64,000 nt of DNA, taken from Syntrophomonadaceae bacterium (GTDB lineage: Bacteria > Bacillota > Dethiobacteria > DTU022 > UBA8154). Below are positions 31,212 to 46,292 of this stretch, piece after piece (the stretch's first letter is position 1; each line of letters opens with the position of its first letter). The stretch is from positions 1 to 64,000 of the forward strand of contig PWRN01000057.1 in the NCBI GenBank assembly GCA_003556225.1, read 5' to 3'. Under the pieces are notes generated by a model. The model was not told the DNA's origin and did not search any database. It saw only the letters and a list, made by a program, of their open reading frames with translations. The position numbers and the translations under genes are program-made.

Positions 31212-31503
31212 ACTGGAAAGAATAAAGGGCGTGTCTGGCATTCAGGCGAAAAGAGAAAACTCCTCTAAAGAAGAAAGAAACGTCATATACTTGACGTTTC
31301 CCTCCACCCATGAAGCCCTGGCCTTCGAAAAATCTTGCCGGAAGCTGGAACTGAATATGGCGCTAATTCCTGTTCCGCGCATGATCAGCTCCAGCTGCGG
31401 GCTGGCAGCCCGTTTTTCCTTATCCGATCTGCCGCCGGTTCTCTCCATGCTGGATGACGGAAAACCGCACGTGGAGAGCTTCTATTTGCTTGGAGAAAAA
31501 TAG
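31168..31503 (+). CDS. DUF3343 (putative Se/S carrier-like) protein; start uncertain
   Basis: VIYLTFPSTHEALAFEKSCRKLELNMALIPVPRMISSSCGLAARF. Confidence 0.8.
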   Translation: MPGEDGRRTKTKKHELERIKGVSGIQAKRENSSKEERNVIYLTFPSTHEALAFEKSCRKLELNMALIPVPRMISSSCGLAARFSLSDLPPVLSMLDDGKPHVESFYLLGEK

Positions 31504-31757
31504 ACCAGTTCCAGCAGGTTTTTTTTCATTGCCGGCGAGAGGTTTAGCCTGTATCCTCCCCGGTAACCTCCCGAGCGGGAGGTAATCTGAAACCCCATGC
31601 GGTTAAGCTGCTTGATGTACCGCTGCACGCTGCGTAGAGAAACATCCAACTGCCTGGAAAGCTGCTCGCCCGACATGTTGCCGTTTAAAAGCAGCAGGTA
31701 AATGACTTTTAACATCCGATTGATTTTTGTGTCGTCCAATCCCTTCTCCTCCCACAT
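31482..31757 (-). CDS. Small HTH regulator
   Basis: LLLLNGNMSGEQLSRQLDVSLRSVQRYIKQLNRMGFQITSRSGGYRGGYRL. Confidence 0.8.
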   Translation of the reverse strand: MWEEKGLDDTKINRMLKVIYLLLLNGNMSGEQLSRQLDVSLRSVQRYIKQLNRMGFQITSRSGGYRGGYRLNLSPAMKKNLLELVYFSPSK

Positions 31758-31896
31758 TTACGATTCGCCAAACCGGCCCTGGGGAAAATACATTTTAAGT
31801 ATTCGCTGCCGGCAGCGATAATCCTGCTGAGAAGATAAAATACTTCGAAAATTTTAATCCATTTCTGCCCCACAGCAAGCTATGCTTTTCCTGCGT

Positions 31897-33549
31897 TCAA
31901 GGGGTCAAGATTTCTTGAAAAAGCTCCCCCACTTCCTTACTTTCAAAACCTCTCCGCCAGGCCGCCACCCCGGCCAGGTTATATTTCTCCACGAGCTGCA
32001 GCCTGCGGGAGAGAGAATCCACATCTTCAATCCAGACCCTGTATTCCTTTTCTTCCGATTCGTAGCGGGCAAAATTTTGCTTTGTCTCCGGGCAGAAGGT
32101 GATCTCGGCACCCTGTTCAGCCAAAATGGCCTGGAGGGCATCCATACCCAGCGCCCGCGATGAGACCTGTTCCTCGCCGTTTTCCAGCAACTCAATTTCC
32201 CAAAGCCTGGTGTAAAAGGGCACCCCCAGCAGCAGCTTTTCCGGCGGTACTTCTTCCAAAACCCCCTGCAGTCCTCGCTCTACCCAGGGAAGAGAGGCCA
32301 CCGAACCGGCCACGGGGCTCGAACCCCAGTGTTCATCGTAAGCCATGAGCATGACATAATCAACAGTTTCGGCCAGGGCCCTGCGCTGGTAAATCATGGA
32401 CCAGTGAACGCTGCTGGAGATGATCGTCACATCCACGGAAAGAACCAGTCCCTGTTCCCGGGCCAGGGGTGCCAGTTCCCGCATGAACTGGGTAAAATAA
32501 TCTCCGTCCTCCAGGTACATATTTTCAAAGTCCACATTAATCCCGTCCAAGTTATACAGCGCGGAAAAAGCCAGCAGCTGATCGATCACCTTTTCTCTTT
32601 TGCGGCTGTCCCGTAACACAGAGGCTGACAGATCCCGGTCAAAACTGTTGCTTACCAGGGCCCAGACCTGGTACCCCTGTTCGTGGGCCCACTGAACATA
32701 GGTTGGACAGGCTTTGTTATGTAGGTTTCCTTCTTCGTCTCGCAGGCTGAACCAGGTCGGTGAAAGGACATTTACCCCCGGTAAGGGTTCCAGGCTGTCC
32801 GGCGAAGGGTTCTCCCGCACAACATGCTCCCAAACCAGGTTGACCCGCTCACCCTTGGGCCTGCGGGGCCATTTGCGAGGCGCTGAGCTGTCCGGTCCCT
32901 GCACCACTTCTGCACCGGTTATCCGTAAAAACACTTTATGCGCGTAACCCATTCTCCCGTCTGAGGTGCGCAGATGGTACCAACCGCCATCCTCCCGAAA
33001 AACACGCACCTTTTCCCCCGGCTCCAGGACCGCAACCCGGGGAGTGCGCAGTGATGGTCCCGTGCGCAGGGTTACCCGCCTCTCCACGGCAGCCTCCATG
33101 TACGGAGTTTCCAGGAAATCAATAACCACCGTACGGGTATCCTCGAAGATCTGCAGGTCTATCCCGTAAAAATCTTGCAAGTAGACCAGGGGCAAATAAG
33201 GAGTCCCGTCCACGCTTCTCACCGGCAGGTTCAGCTGTACTTCCTGCCTGTTCATGTAAGCCGTCAGCTCATCTGTATTCATCTGGAGCACCCTGTCCCC
33301 GGTCGTGATCGTCAGGCGGCCTTCACGGGGTTCCCAGAACAACGACGAATCCAGGTATTTTTGCACGGCACCCACCGGGACCAGCACCTCTTCGTCCTGG
33401 ACAAAGATGCTGTCATCCAGGTGTTGCGCGCCCAGCACCAATTGGTAATCAGTGTGCATCTCCACTGTAGCAAATCCGGGCGAAAGATAAGCATAGAGCC
33501 AGCCGCCGACCCCGGCGAAAATGGAAAAAACAACCAGGGCGATCCACAA
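31897..33549 (-). CDS. GH18-type glycoside hydrolase with N-terminal TM, copper-amine-oxidase-N-like and SH3-like regions
   Basis: LDGINVDFENMYLEDGDYFTQFM, VDYVMLMAYDEHWGSSPVAGSVASLPWVE; SH3-like RVFREDGGWYHLRTSDGRMGYAHKVFL. Confidence 0.9.
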   Translation of the reverse strand: MWIALVVFSIFAGVGGWLYAYLSPGFATVEMHTDYQLVLGAQHLDDSIFVQDEEVLVPVGAVQKYLDSSLFWEPREGRLTITTGDRVLQMNTDELTAYMNRQEVQLNLPVRSVDGTPYLPLVYLQDFYGIDLQIFEDTRTVVIDFLETPYMEAAVERRVTLRTGPSLRTPRVAVLEPGEKVRVFREDGGWYHLRTSDGRMGYAHKVFLRITGAEVVQGPDSSAPRKWPRRPKGERVNLVWEHVVRENPSPDSLEPLPGVNVLSPTWFSLRDEEGNLHNKACPTYVQWAHEQGYQVWALVSNSFDRDLSASVLRDSRKREKVIDQLLAFSALYNLDGINVDFENMYLEDGDYFTQFMRELAPLAREQGLVLSVDVTIISSSVHWSMIYQRRALAETVDYVMLMAYDEHWGSSPVAGSVASLPWVERGLQGVLEEVPPEKLLLGVPFYTRLWEIELLENGEEQVSSRALGMDALQAILAEQGAEITFCPETKQNFARYESEEKEYRVWIEDVDSLSRRLQLVEKYNLAGVAAWRRGFESKEVGELFQEILTP

Positions 33550-33876
33550 GAATCTTGAACGGAACCGGTTGTCTCGGGAAGCGATGGGCCTTCACCTCCG
33601 TTCTGATCAGGGAAAGATGGCATCCGCAGCTGTCAACGGCACCAGCATTTTGCCCCATCAGAAGGATGCGTTCACGCAGCTGCCCCAGGTGCTGGCTCCT
33701 TTCTTCTTTTCGCAACTGGGGAACCGTGCATTCCTACCTGCAGCGCTTGTTCCATGGCACTTCTTCGGGCAAAGGACGACCGGGCTTCCCTGTCAACTGC
33801 ATCATGACTATCCGCCCGGCCAGAACTATTTTTTTCTTAATCTTTTTTCCGCTCTCTCAACACAAATCACTCCAAA

Positions 33877-34485
33877 TCACAATCTCACGCACTTGGCGGC
33901 ATCGCGAATATTCTCTACAATATTATACATGTTGGTCGTCGTGCCAACAGCCACTCGATCCTTCATCCCGTAGTAATCCAGGCAGGTGCCACAAGCCGTG
34001 ATTTCCACACCGCCGGCTTCCATTTTCTTTAGCTGTGCCAGGATCGGGCTGTCATCCCTAACTAAATCTACACCGCTGTTTAAAAAGATGAGTTTCCCCG
34101 GAAGGGTGCACGTTTCCAGCATAGCCGTGAATAAACTCCGGGTGAGCATGCTCCCCAGCTCAGCGCTGCCTTCTCCCAACGTGTTGGACGTAACCAGGAA
34201 TAGGGTCGTCCCTTCTTCATCGCTCACCTGGCAGGGACTATGCTGGTCTTCGTCGTAGAGAATCAAGATGTGAAAGTCACTGTCCCGCCTTTCCACTTCC
34301 ACCTGGTAGCCTGCCCTGCGGGCAAACCGGGCAATATGCTCAGCCGATTCTTCGTTATCCACGATCGAAACCAGCGTGAAATGCTTGACCTGCTCTTCGA
34401 TTAGTTCTTCCAGGGCCTGCTTGGTTTGTATGACCGGTTCAGGGCACTTCATTCTGCGGTTATCCAATTCCCGATATTTAGGCAT
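33877..34485 (-). CDS. yedF: Sulfurtransferase-like selenium metabolism protein YedF
   Basis: MKCPEPVIQTKQALEE (TusA-like CP motif) plus DsrE-like C-terminus LIFLNSGVDLV...CGTCLDYYG. Confidence 0.88.
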   Translation of the reverse strand: MPKYRELDNRRMKCPEPVIQTKQALEELIEEQVKHFTLVSIVDNEESAEHIARFARRAGYQVEVERRDSDFHILILYDEDQHSPCQVSDEEGTTLFLVTSNTLGEGSAELGSMLTRSLFTAMLETCTLPGKLIFLNSGVDLVRDDSPILAQLKKMEAGGVEITACGTCLDYYGMKDRVAVGTTTNMYNIVENIRDAAKCVRL

Positions 34486-34513
34486 CTTGAAACTCCTTTA
34501 TGGCGCTTTATGA

Positions 34514-34921
34514 CTATTTTTCTGCCGCACGGATACGGGTCAGTGCCCGCTGGAGCGCGATGCTGGCCCGTTTTTCATCGATTCCTTCTTCGCCTTTTCT
34601 GGCCAACCGTTCTTCGGCCCTTTTTTTCGCGGCATAAGCCCTTTCCAGGTCGATCTCATCGGGAAGTTCTGCTGTATCGGCCAGCACGGTAATCAGCTGG
34701 GGTTGAACTTCCAGGAACCCGCCCCCGCTAATGGCAACGGGATAAAAAACATTATTCTTTTTGATCTTCAGGATGCTCACCTGCAAAGGGGTAACCATGG
34801 GCATGTGATCGTAAAGGATTCCCAGTTCACCTTCAACTCCCCGGGCAACGACCATGTCCACGCTATCATCGTACACGACCCGCTCGGGGGTTACGATTTT
34901 CAGGCGAACAGCAGTCCCCAT
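34514..34921 (-). CDS. atpC: ATP synthase epsilon subunit
   Basis: VRLKIVTPERVVYDDSVDMVVARGVEGELGILYDHMPMVTPL. Confidence 0.96.
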   Translation of the reverse strand: MGTAVRLKIVTPERVVYDDSVDMVVARGVEGELGILYDHMPMVTPLQVSILKIKKNNVFYPVAISGGGFLEVQPQLITVLADTAELPDEIDLERAYAAKKRAEERLARKGEEGIDEKRASIALQRALTRIRAAEK

Positions 34922-34957
34922 ATTATCTCGCTCCTCGCTTACAGTTTCCTAAGTTTC

Positions 34958-37328
<2,371 letters not shown>

Positions 37329-37362
37329 TGTTTCACCCCACCTTCAAGAAGACCTTTCTTGA

Positions 37363-38907
37363 TCAAGCCGTGGCCTTATCTTCCAGGTCAAGATCCTTTT
37401 CAGATAAAAAGTCCTGTTTAATTGCCATGATGGCTGACTTCAACTCGTCTTCGATTTCATCCGTCAGATCTCCGGACTCCTTGATCGCTTGTCCGATATT
37501 GGCGTAACGCTCATCCATCGCGGTGTAGAATTCCTTTTCAAAGTCACGAACTTTTTCGACGGGGATGTCATCCAGGAGCCCGGTTGTTCCGGCAAAGATG
37601 ATCATGATCTGCTTCTCCACGGGCAGGGGCATGTACTGATCCTGTTTCAGTATCTCGACCAGGCGCTCTCCCCGGCGCAGACGGGCTTGGGTCGCTTTAT
37701 CCAGTTCTGTGCCAAACTGGGCGAATGCTTCCAGTTCACGGTACTGCGCCAGATCCATGCGCAGGCGGCCCGCTACCCGTTTCATAGCCCGGTTTTGAGC
37801 GTTTCCACCGACCCGGGATACAGAAAGGCCGACGTTAACCGCCGGACGAACCCCGGCAAAAAAGAGGTCCCGCTCCAGGTAGATCTGGCCGTCAGTAATG
37901 GAGATCACATTCGTGGGAATATACGCTGAAACATCGCCCTCCTGGGTTTCAATGATCGGCAGGGCCGTCTGAGAGCCCCCACCTTTTTCATCACTGTACT
38001 TGGCCGACCGCTCCAATAACCGGGAGTGCAGGTAAAATATATCTCCGGGGTATGCCTCGCGGCCCGGCGGCCTGCGCAGCAGCAAGGAAAGTTCCCGGTA
38101 GGCAATGGCGTGCTTGGAGAGATCATCATAGATAATCAAAACGTGTTTCCCGGCGTCCATCAGGGCTTCCGCAATGGCGCAACCGGCGTACGGCGCAAAA
38201 TATAACAGGGGGGCCGGTTCGCTGGCTGTTGCCGCGACAACCGTTGTATAGTCCATGGCGCCACGTTCTTCCAAAACCTGGACCACCCCGGCAACCTTGG
38301 AACGTTTTTGACCGATGGCCACGTATACGCAATAAATATCCGAATCTTTCTGGTTGATAATCGCGTCTACCGGGATGGCCGTTTTCCCCGTTCCCCGGTC
38401 TCCGATAATCAACTCACGCTGCCCCCGGCCGATGGGAATCATGGAGTCTATGGCTTTTATGCCCGTTTGCACAGGCTCATTCACCGGCTGGCGCTCGGTG
38501 ACTTCCGGGGCAATGCGCTCGATGGGATAGAACACCTCGGTGTTGATCGGACCTTTCCCGTCGATCGCTTGACCCAGCGCATCTACAACCCGGCCCATCA
38601 TGGCTTCCCCGGCGGGGACCTGGGCGATCTTGCCCGTGCGCTTGACGATATCCCCTTCCTTGATCTTCTTATAATCTCCCAGAAGCACACAACCCACGTT
38701 GTCTACTTCCAGGTTCAGCGCCAGCCCCATAACATCTCCGGGAAACTCCAGGAGCTCGCCGGCCATACACTTCTCCAGCCCGTAAATACGCGTGATCCCG
38801 TCGCCGACGTAGATCACCGTACCCACATCGGTCATTTCCAGGCTCTGATCATATCCTTCGACTTGTTTTTGCAGCAAGGTGCTGATCTCATCAGGCCGAA
38901 TGCTCAT
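37363..38907 (-). CDS. atpA: ATP synthase alpha subunit
   Basis: [20 protein letters not shown]..., [18 protein letters not shown]. Confidence 0.98.
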   Translation of the reverse strand: MSIRPDEISTLLQKQVEGYDQSLEMTDVGTVIYVGDGITRIYGLEKCMAGELLEFPGDVMGLALNLEVDNVGCVLLGDYKKIKEGDIVKRTGKIAQVPAGEAMMGRVVDALGQAIDGKGPINTEVFYPIERIAPEVTERQPVNEPVQTGIKAIDSMIPIGRGQRELIIGDRGTGKTAIPVDAIINQKDSDIYCVYVAIGQKRSKVAGVVQVLEERGAMDYTTVVAATASEPAPLLYFAPYAGCAIAEALMDAGKHVLIIYDDLSKHAIAYRELSLLLRRPPGREAYPGDIFYLHSRLLERSAKYSDEKGGGSQTALPIIETQEGDVSAYIPTNVISITDGQIYLERDLFFAGVRPAVNVGLSVSRVGGNAQNRAMKRVAGRLRMDLAQYRELEAFAQFGTELDKATQARLRRGERLVEILKQDQYMPLPVEKQIMIIFAGTTGLLDDIPVEKVRDFEKEFYTAMDERYANIGQAIKESGDLTDEIEDELKSAIMAIKQDFLSEKDLDLEDKATA

Positions 38908-38973
38908 CTTCTCTACCACCTCTTCCCTGTTGAAAGTCGCCACGTAAGCACTGTGTTCACCACAGCAACAGCA

Positions 38974-39507
38974 TCATGCAGTGGCTGTCTGATATATTCT
39001 CTGCAGCTGAGTTTTGACGCTTGCATCAAATATGTTGTCCCCCAGGCGGAGAATAAATCCGCCGATGATGTCAGGGTCAATATGTTCTTCCAGCTGAATG
39101 GTTTTCCCGCTCAGGTCACGCAATATGGAAATGAATTGATCTATTTGATCCGCATCCAGCGGTTGGGGCGTTGTCACCCGGGCGATTTCCACACCCTGGG
39201 CCCTGTTGGCCAGTTTGATAAATTCTTCCTCGATCACGTCCAGCAGGCCAAACCGCTTTTTTCCCACCAGTAAAAGCAGGAAGTTGATGAACTCGGGCAA
39301 GAACCCCTCGCTGATCTTTTCGATCACATCTTTTTTCAATTCCTCTTTCACCGGGTAGTAATACATAAAACGCTTGATCTCCGGGTTTTCACCCAGAAAA
39401 TCCCGCAGCTTGCTGAATTCAGCCTTGCATTCATCAAGGACTTCCTTTTTTTCCATGACACGAAACAAGGCCCGTGCATATTTTTGGGCAATCCCCCTCT
39501 GCATCAT
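38974..39507 (-). CDS. atpH: ATP synthase delta subunit
   Basis: IAQKYARALFRVMEKKE...; operon position. Confidence 0.95.
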   Translation of the reverse strand: MMQRGIAQKYARALFRVMEKKEVLDECKAEFSKLRDFLGENPEIKRFMYYYPVKEELKKDVIEKISEGFLPEFINFLLLLVGKKRFGLLDVIEEEFIKLANRAQGVEIARVTTPQPLDADQIDQFISILRDLSGKTIQLEEHIDPDIIGGFILRLGDNIFDASVKTQLQRIYQTATA

Positions 39508-40001
39508 GAGACTTTTTTCACCTCTTTAAGATACCGATCCACCAGCTGGCGCTGGAGAGCGACATCGATCTTGGTCTCGATAATGCGCTCTGCGATGCGA
39601 ACAGAAATTAAGGCAATTTCGTCCTTCAACTCCTTGAAGACCTTCTCTTTTTCTTGTTCCAGGTCCTGTTTCGCCTTTTCGATGATCTGCTCTCCCTGTT
39701 CCTGGGCAGCCCGGCGCCCTTCAGAAATGATCTCTTCGCTTCTCTTCCTGGCGTTATTGATAATCTCCCTGGCCTCCTGCTTGGCCGATTCGATGCTCTC
39801 TTCATACTGCGCCCGGAGCTTCTGCGCTTCATCTCGTTCTACTTCTGCGGTTTTTAAGTTGTTTGCAATGGTATCCTGGCGGTTCTTCATAAAATTCGCC
39901 ATGGGCTTATAGAGGTAGCGGCGAACCAGCAAGTAAATGATCACCATGTTTAATCCTTGCCACAGCAAGGTCCAGTTAATGGTAATAACTCCGCCTTCCA
40001 T
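39504..40001 (-). CDS. atpF: ATP synthase b subunit
   Basis: N-terminal TM then charged coiled coil; operon position. Confidence 0.95.
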   Translation of the reverse strand: MEGGVITINWTLLWQGLNMVIIYLLVRRYLYKPMANFMKNRQDTIANNLKTAEVERDEAQKLRAQYEESIESAKQEAREIINNARKRSEEIISEGRRAAQEQGEQIIEKAKQDLEQEKEKVFKELKDEIALISVRIAERIIETKIDVALQRQLVDRYLKEVKKVS

Positions 40002-40098
40002 GAAAAGCCCCCCTTCCGTAATGAAGTCTTTGCCTCAGGTATGCTTGGAAAATGGCTGTATCCGCCTTCGAGGCAGTTCGAATCGTTGGTCCGAAGAT

Positions 40099-41638
<1,540 letters not shown>

Positions 41639-41697
41639 GGACTAACCGGTTTAAAAAAGTTAACTTTAAACCGTTTTCCCCCCTTCCTTGAAGCGAT

Positions 41698-42105
41698 TTA
41701 TACCATGCGCCGATTGCCAGGGCGGCTGCGTTGCCGAAGCAGATCATAAAAATTCCCCGCGTAGATCACAGCCTTGGGAATTAGCAGGCCCGCCACCGCC
41801 CAGAGAAAGTCCATGTCGACACGTTTCATGGCAGTCAGCAAGATCAAAAAAAACAGGCCATAGCGCAGCAGGTAGTGGGAGGTAACATAAACCCGTGCCT
41901 TTTGCGGATGCATCTGCATCGACCTTTCCAAGGTTCCAGCCAGCAGAAAAAAGTTTAGCACGGCCATTACCGTCCCGAAGGTCAACCCGTATGCCCCGGA
42001 AACGTTCCCTTGGATCAGCAGGATCACCAGGACAACTATGTAAAGTGCAGCCATTTTTATGGTCATCTGCTTCTTAAGTTGGGTCAACTTCTCCATCCGC
42101 GTCAA
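41698..42105 (-). CDS. atpI: ATP synthase-associated AtpI-like membrane protein
   Basis: Four-TM 135-aa ORF immediately upstream of atpB. Confidence 0.75.
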   Translation of the reverse strand: MTRMEKLTQLKKQMTIKMAALYIVVLVILLIQGNVSGAYGLTFGTVMAVLNFFLLAGTLERSMQMHPQKARVYVTSHYLLRYGLFFLILLTAMKRVDMDFLWAVAGLLIPKAVIYAGNFYDLLRQRSRPGNRRMV

Positions 42106-42115
42106 CGCCTGCCTG

Positions 42116-42328
42116 TTATTTTTTCTTCATGATAATTTTATATGCTTGCATGCTTCCACCGATCAAGCCCAGGAGCATGCAGCCGATGACCAGGAGTAGG
42201 GTATAACCCACGTATCCGGCCAGCAAGCGGCCCAGCCACAATCCAACCAGCGCAGGCCCGATAATCACCAGTCCCAGTTGGCCTACCAGGGCCAGGCCCT
42301 GGAGATCTTTCCACTGCAACTTGCTCAA
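42116..42328 (-). CDS. atpZ: AtpZ/AtpI family small membrane protein
   Basis: TTG start with GGAG upstream; MSKLQWKDLQGLALVGQLGLVIIGPALVGLWLGRLL... Confidence 0.75.
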   Translation of the reverse strand: MSKLQWKDLQGLALVGQLGLVIIGPALVGLWLGRLLAGYVGYTLLLVIGCMLLGLIGGSMQAYKIIMKKK

Positions 42329-42577
42329 ACCCCTATCTCCTTTGCTCCGATTGCCCCTGAATGCCCCTGAAGCGAAATAAACCATTTCTACATATTCGAC
42401 AGCTTTCTCCAAAACCCTTGTCTCTTTATAAAATAAGATTACCATAATTCTGATATTAGTCGCGAAGCCCTGTGGCAGGGCGCTTCGTTTCTGGAACCGG
42501 GGCGGCAAACAGGAGCCAAAATCTGCCTCTTGACTTCTGGCTCCTGCTTGCTTTGGACCGGTATCCGGTGACATGAA

Positions 42578-42618
42578 CCAGGCCGGTCAGTGTAGCAGAT
42601 CGACCGGCCTGGCTCATT
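42578..42618. terminator. Strong stem-loop between the atp operon and thiolase gene
   Basis: CCAGGCCGGTC 42578-42588 / GACCGGCCTGG 42602-42612, T-run only on plus strand. Confidence 0.6.
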
Positions 42619-42631
42619 TTTCACATCAAAT

Positions 42632-43813
42632 TCAGTCGCGTTCGATAATGGTGGCACATCCCTGGCCGCCCCCGATACACAGGGTTGCCAATCCTTTGCC
42701 CTTGCCTTTACGAACCAGGTGATGCAGCAGGGTCACGAAAATTCTCGCGCCGCTGGCACCGATGGGATGACCCAGGGCGATAGCCCCCCCGGAAAGATTG
42801 GTTTTATCCAGGTCAAATTGGAGATCCTTGGCAACAGCCAGGGCCTGGGCGGCAAAGGCCTCGTTGGCTTCGATCACATCCAGATCATCCACGGTGAGAC
42901 CTGCTTTTTCCAGGGCTTTGCGGGTTGCCGGGATGGGCCCTGTGCCCATGATCGCGGGATCAACCCCGGCAGAGGCATAGCTCACCATGGTGGCCAGGGG
43001 CGTAATCCCCAGTTCTTTGGCTTTCTTTTCGCTCATTAGTAACACGGCTGCCGCACCGTCATTGATTCCCGAGGCATTACCGGCCGTAACGGTGCCGTCC
43101 TTTTTAAAGGCCGGGCGCAGTTTCTGCAATCCCTCCAACGTCGTTCCTTTGCGCGGGTGCTCATCGGTGTCAAAGATCACCGGGTCGCCCTTGCGTTGAG
43201 GAATACTCACGGGAACGATCTCATCCTGGAAAAGCCCTTCTTCGATGGCTTTGATGGCCCTGTTCTGGCTCTCCAGGGCCAGCTTGTCCTGTTCCTCGCG
43301 GCTGATCCCAAATTGTTCGGCAATGTTCTCCGCTGTAATGCCCATATGAACATCGTTAAAGGCACACCAGAGGCCGTCTTTGATCATGCTGTCCACCAGC
43401 GCTGTATTGCCCATGCGTCCTCCCCAGCGGGCCGCATCGGAAAGATAAGGCGCCCGGCTCATGTTTTCCATGCCCCCGGCCACAATAACGTCAGCATTTC
43501 CTGCGGCGATCGCCTGGGCCCCCAAATTGATCGACTTCAGCCCCGAGGCACACACTTTGTTAATGCTCATCGCCGGGATGGAATGATCGAGCCCGGCTTT
43601 TATGGCAGCCTGGCGGGCCGGGGTTTGTCCCAGGCCGGCCTGCAGCACATTACCAAAGATTACTTCGTCTACCTGGGCGGGATCAATGCCGCCCCGCTGT
43701 AAGACCTCCTTGATGACCAGGGCCCCCAGTTCTGGGGCGGGGACATCCTTCAAGGAACCCCCGAATGTGCCTGTTGGTGTACGAACCGCTGCAGCAATTA
43801 CAACTTTTTCCAT
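42632..43813 (-). CDS. Acetyl-CoA acetyltransferase (thiolase)
   Basis: [56 protein letters not shown]. Confidence 0.97.
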   Translation of the reverse strand: MEKVVIAAAVRTPTGTFGGSLKDVPAPELGALVIKEVLQRGGIDPAQVDEVIFGNVLQAGLGQTPARQAAIKAGLDHSIPAMSINKVCASGLKSINLGAQAIAAGNADVIVAGGMENMSRAPYLSDAARWGGRMGNTALVDSMIKDGLWCAFNDVHMGITAENIAEQFGISREEQDKLALESQNRAIKAIEEGLFQDEIVPVSIPQRKGDPVIFDTDEHPRKGTTLEGLQKLRPAFKKDGTVTAGNASGINDGAAAVLLMSEKKAKELGITPLATMVSYASAGVDPAIMGTGPIPATRKALEKAGLTVDDLDVIEANEAFAAQALAVAKDLQFDLDKTNLSGGAIALGHPIGASGARIFVTLLHHLVRKGKGKGLATLCIGGGQGCATIIERD

Positions 43814-43846
43814 TCCTGTCAACCTCCTTGTTAAATATATATTTAT

Positions 43847-44344
43847 TTAAAAAACCATCACGACCACCTGTATTTTGGCTTCTTCAAAAAACTGCTGGGC
43901 CAGCGCATCGGGATAGTGGTCCTTTAAGACGACCCGGCGGACCTTGGCGTTTACCAGCATCTTGGCGCAGAGGGAACAGGGATGATGGGTGCAGTAAAGA
44001 TCCGAGCCTTCAATGGATACACCGTAAATGGCTCCCTGGATAATGGCATTCTGCTCGGCGTGCAGGCCCCGGCAGAGCTCATGCCGCTGTCCCGAGGGAA
44101 TCTTCATTTCCCGGCGCAAGCACCCGGTTTCCAGGCAGTGGGAAAGACCGGCCGGAGCGCCGTTATAACCGGTGGTTAAGAGCCGTTTCTCCTTGACCAG
44201 CACAGCACCTACCTTGCGCCGCAAGCAGGTCGAGCGTTCCGCCACGACGCCGGCAATTTCCAAGAAATAGCTGTCCCAGGAAGGACGCAAGTGATCACCC
44301 CGTTGCTTTGAGATCCTTTCCTCTCGCCGCTTAATCGGTCCCAT
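43847..44344 (-). CDS. dCMP deaminase / ComEB-type deaminase
   Basis: [52 protein letters not shown]. Confidence 0.93.
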   Translation of the reverse strand: MGPIKRREERISKQRGDHLRPSWDSYFLEIAGVVAERSTCLRRKVGAVLVKEKRLLTTGYNGAPAGLSHCLETGCLRREMKIPSGQRHELCRGLHAEQNAIIQGAIYGVSIEGSDLYCTHHPCSLCAKMLVNAKVRRVVLKDHYPDALAQQFFEEAKIQVVVMVF

Positions 44345-44960
44345 AAAGCCGATCACCGGCATCACCGAGCCCGGGCACTAAAAACGCGTCGGCGTTTAAT
44401 TCTTCATCAATATCCGCCAGGTAAATTTCCACATCGGGGTGGGTACGGTTCAGGGCATGCAGACCTTCCCGGGCGGCAATCAGCGAAATATACTTTATGG
44501 TTTCCGCTCCTCTCTCCTTCAGGGAATTCACGGCTGCAATCGACGTGCCTCCCGTGGCGATCATCACGTCGAGAACAAAGCATTTGCGGTTTTCCACGTC
44601 GATAGGCAGCTTTCGATAATATTCCACGGGGGAAAAGGTCATCGGATCCCGAAAGAACCCCAGGTGCCCCACCTTGGCCGTGGGGACCATGCGCAGGGCC
44701 GCGTTCAGCATAACCAGGCCGGAGCGAAGTATGGGAACAAAAAGGACGGCCGGCTGGGCCAGGACTTTTCCTTTGCCCAGGCTGATGGGCGTTCGCACTT
44801 CGATCTCTGTTAAGGCAAAGGAGCGAGTCGCTTCGTACAAGATCAGCGTCGAAATTTCTTCCACGATCGCGCGAAATTCCTTGTTCATGGTTTTTTCCTG
44901 CCTGCAGTAGGTAAGCTTGTGTTGCACCAGGGGGTGATCCACGATAAAAACATTTTTCAT
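44331..44960 (-). CDS. upp: Uracil phosphoribosyltransferase
   Basis: [21 protein letters not shown]..., [24 protein letters not shown]. Confidence 0.97.
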   Translation of the reverse strand: MKNVFIVDHPLVQHKLTYCRQEKTMNKEFRAIVEEISTLILYEATRSFALTEIEVRTPISLGKGKVLAQPAVLFVPILRSGLVMLNAALRMVPTAKVGHLGFFRDPMTFSPVEYYRKLPIDVENRKCFVLDVMIATGGTSIAAVNSLKERGAETIKYISLIAAREGLHALNRTHPDVEIYLADIDEELNADAFLVPGLGDAGDRLYGTD

Positions 44961-44983
44961 GCCCTTCACCTGCCTATCGTGAT

Positions 44984-46237
44984 TTATAAAAGATCCATGT
45001 AGAGGGGAAAGCCAGCACAAAGGTCTTTGACCTTGTTTTTCGTTTCCGTCAGCACATCGGGGTCTTGACGCCCCTCGATCACCCGATAAATAAAACCGGC
45101 AATGGCTTGCATCTCTTCTTCCTTCATACCGCGTGTGGTCACGGCGGGCGTGCCGATGCGAATGCCGCTGGTTACCACGGGGTTTTCGGTGTCATAGGGA
45201 ATCGTATTTTTGTTGACGGTGATTCCCACATCATCCAGGAGATGGGCAGCATCGCGGCCCGTGATCTGCTTGTTCCGCAGATCCACCAGGAGCAGGTGGT
45301 TGTCGGTGCCATCGGAGACCAGTTTAAATCCGTAATCCTGTAAGCTTCGAGCAAAAACCCGGGCATTCTTGAGAACCTGTTCCTGGTAATCCACAAATGC
45401 TCTCTCCGCTGCTTCTTTGAAAGCCACAGCTTTGGCCGCGATCACGTGCATCAGCGGTCCTCCCTGGATGCCTGGAAAAACAGCTTTGTCAACGACTCGC
45501 GAGAACTCCCTGGCACACAGGATCAGCCCCCCCCGGGGTCCCCGCAGGGTCTTGTGGGTTGTACTGGTGACGAGAGGGGCATGGGGAACAGGGCTTGGAT
45601 GCAGTCCGGCTGCCACCAGGCCGGCTATATGTGCCATATCGACCATCAGGCAGGCCCCTACTTCCCGGGCGATTTGCCCGAAAGCCGCAAAATCAATCTT
45701 TCTGGGGTAGGCGCTGGCGCCGGCGACGATCATTTTCGGGGAGATTTGATGGGCCATTTCCCGAACTTTCTCCATGTTGATAAAACCTGTGTCTCGCTCG
45801 ACGCCGTAGGAAAAAAAGCGGTACAGTTTGCCCGATATATTCACCGGGCTGCCGTGGGTCAGGTGCCCCCCGTGGGCCAGGTCCATCCCCAGCACCGTAT
45901 CGCCCGGATGAAGGACCGCCAGATAAACAGCCAGGTTGGCCGGGGCTCCGGCGTGGGGCTGGACATTGGCATGTTCCGCGCCAAAGAGGTCGCAGGCCCT
46001 GATGCGGGCCAGCTCTTCCACGATATCCACGTGCTCGCATCCCCCGTACCAGCGCTGTCCGGGATAACCCTCGGCGTACTTGTTGGTTAAAACAGATCCC
46101 TGGGCTTCCAAAACCGCCCGACTGACAAAGTTTTCCGAAGCGATCAGTTCAATTTTTTCAAACTGGCGGTGTTTTTCCTTTTCTATGGCAGCCGCCAGCT
46201 GCGGGTCGAAATCGGATAACTTGCTGCCGTTTTGCAT
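44984..46237 (-). CDS. glyA: Serine hydroxymethyltransferase
   Basis: [54 protein letters not shown]. Confidence 0.98.
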   Translation of the reverse strand: MQNGSKLSDFDPQLAAAIEKEKHRQFEKIELIASENFVSRAVLEAQGSVLTNKYAEGYPGQRWYGGCEHVDIVEELARIRACDLFGAEHANVQPHAGAPANLAVYLAVLHPGDTVLGMDLAHGGHLTHGSPVNISGKLYRFFSYGVERDTGFINMEKVREMAHQISPKMIVAGASAYPRKIDFAAFGQIAREVGACLMVDMAHIAGLVAAGLHPSPVPHAPLVTSTTHKTLRGPRGGLILCAREFSRVVDKAVFPGIQGGPLMHVIAAKAVAFKEAAERAFVDYQEQVLKNARVFARSLQDYGFKLVSDGTDNHLLLVDLRNKQITGRDAAHLLDDVGITVNKNTIPYDTENPVVTSGIRIGTPAVTTRGMKEEEMQAIAGFIYRVIEGRQDPDVLTETKNKVKDLCAGFPLYMDLL

Positions 46238-46292
46238 TTTTCCCCTGGCCTGTGAACACCGCCAGGTCAGCACCACCTTTCCTGGGAAAACG

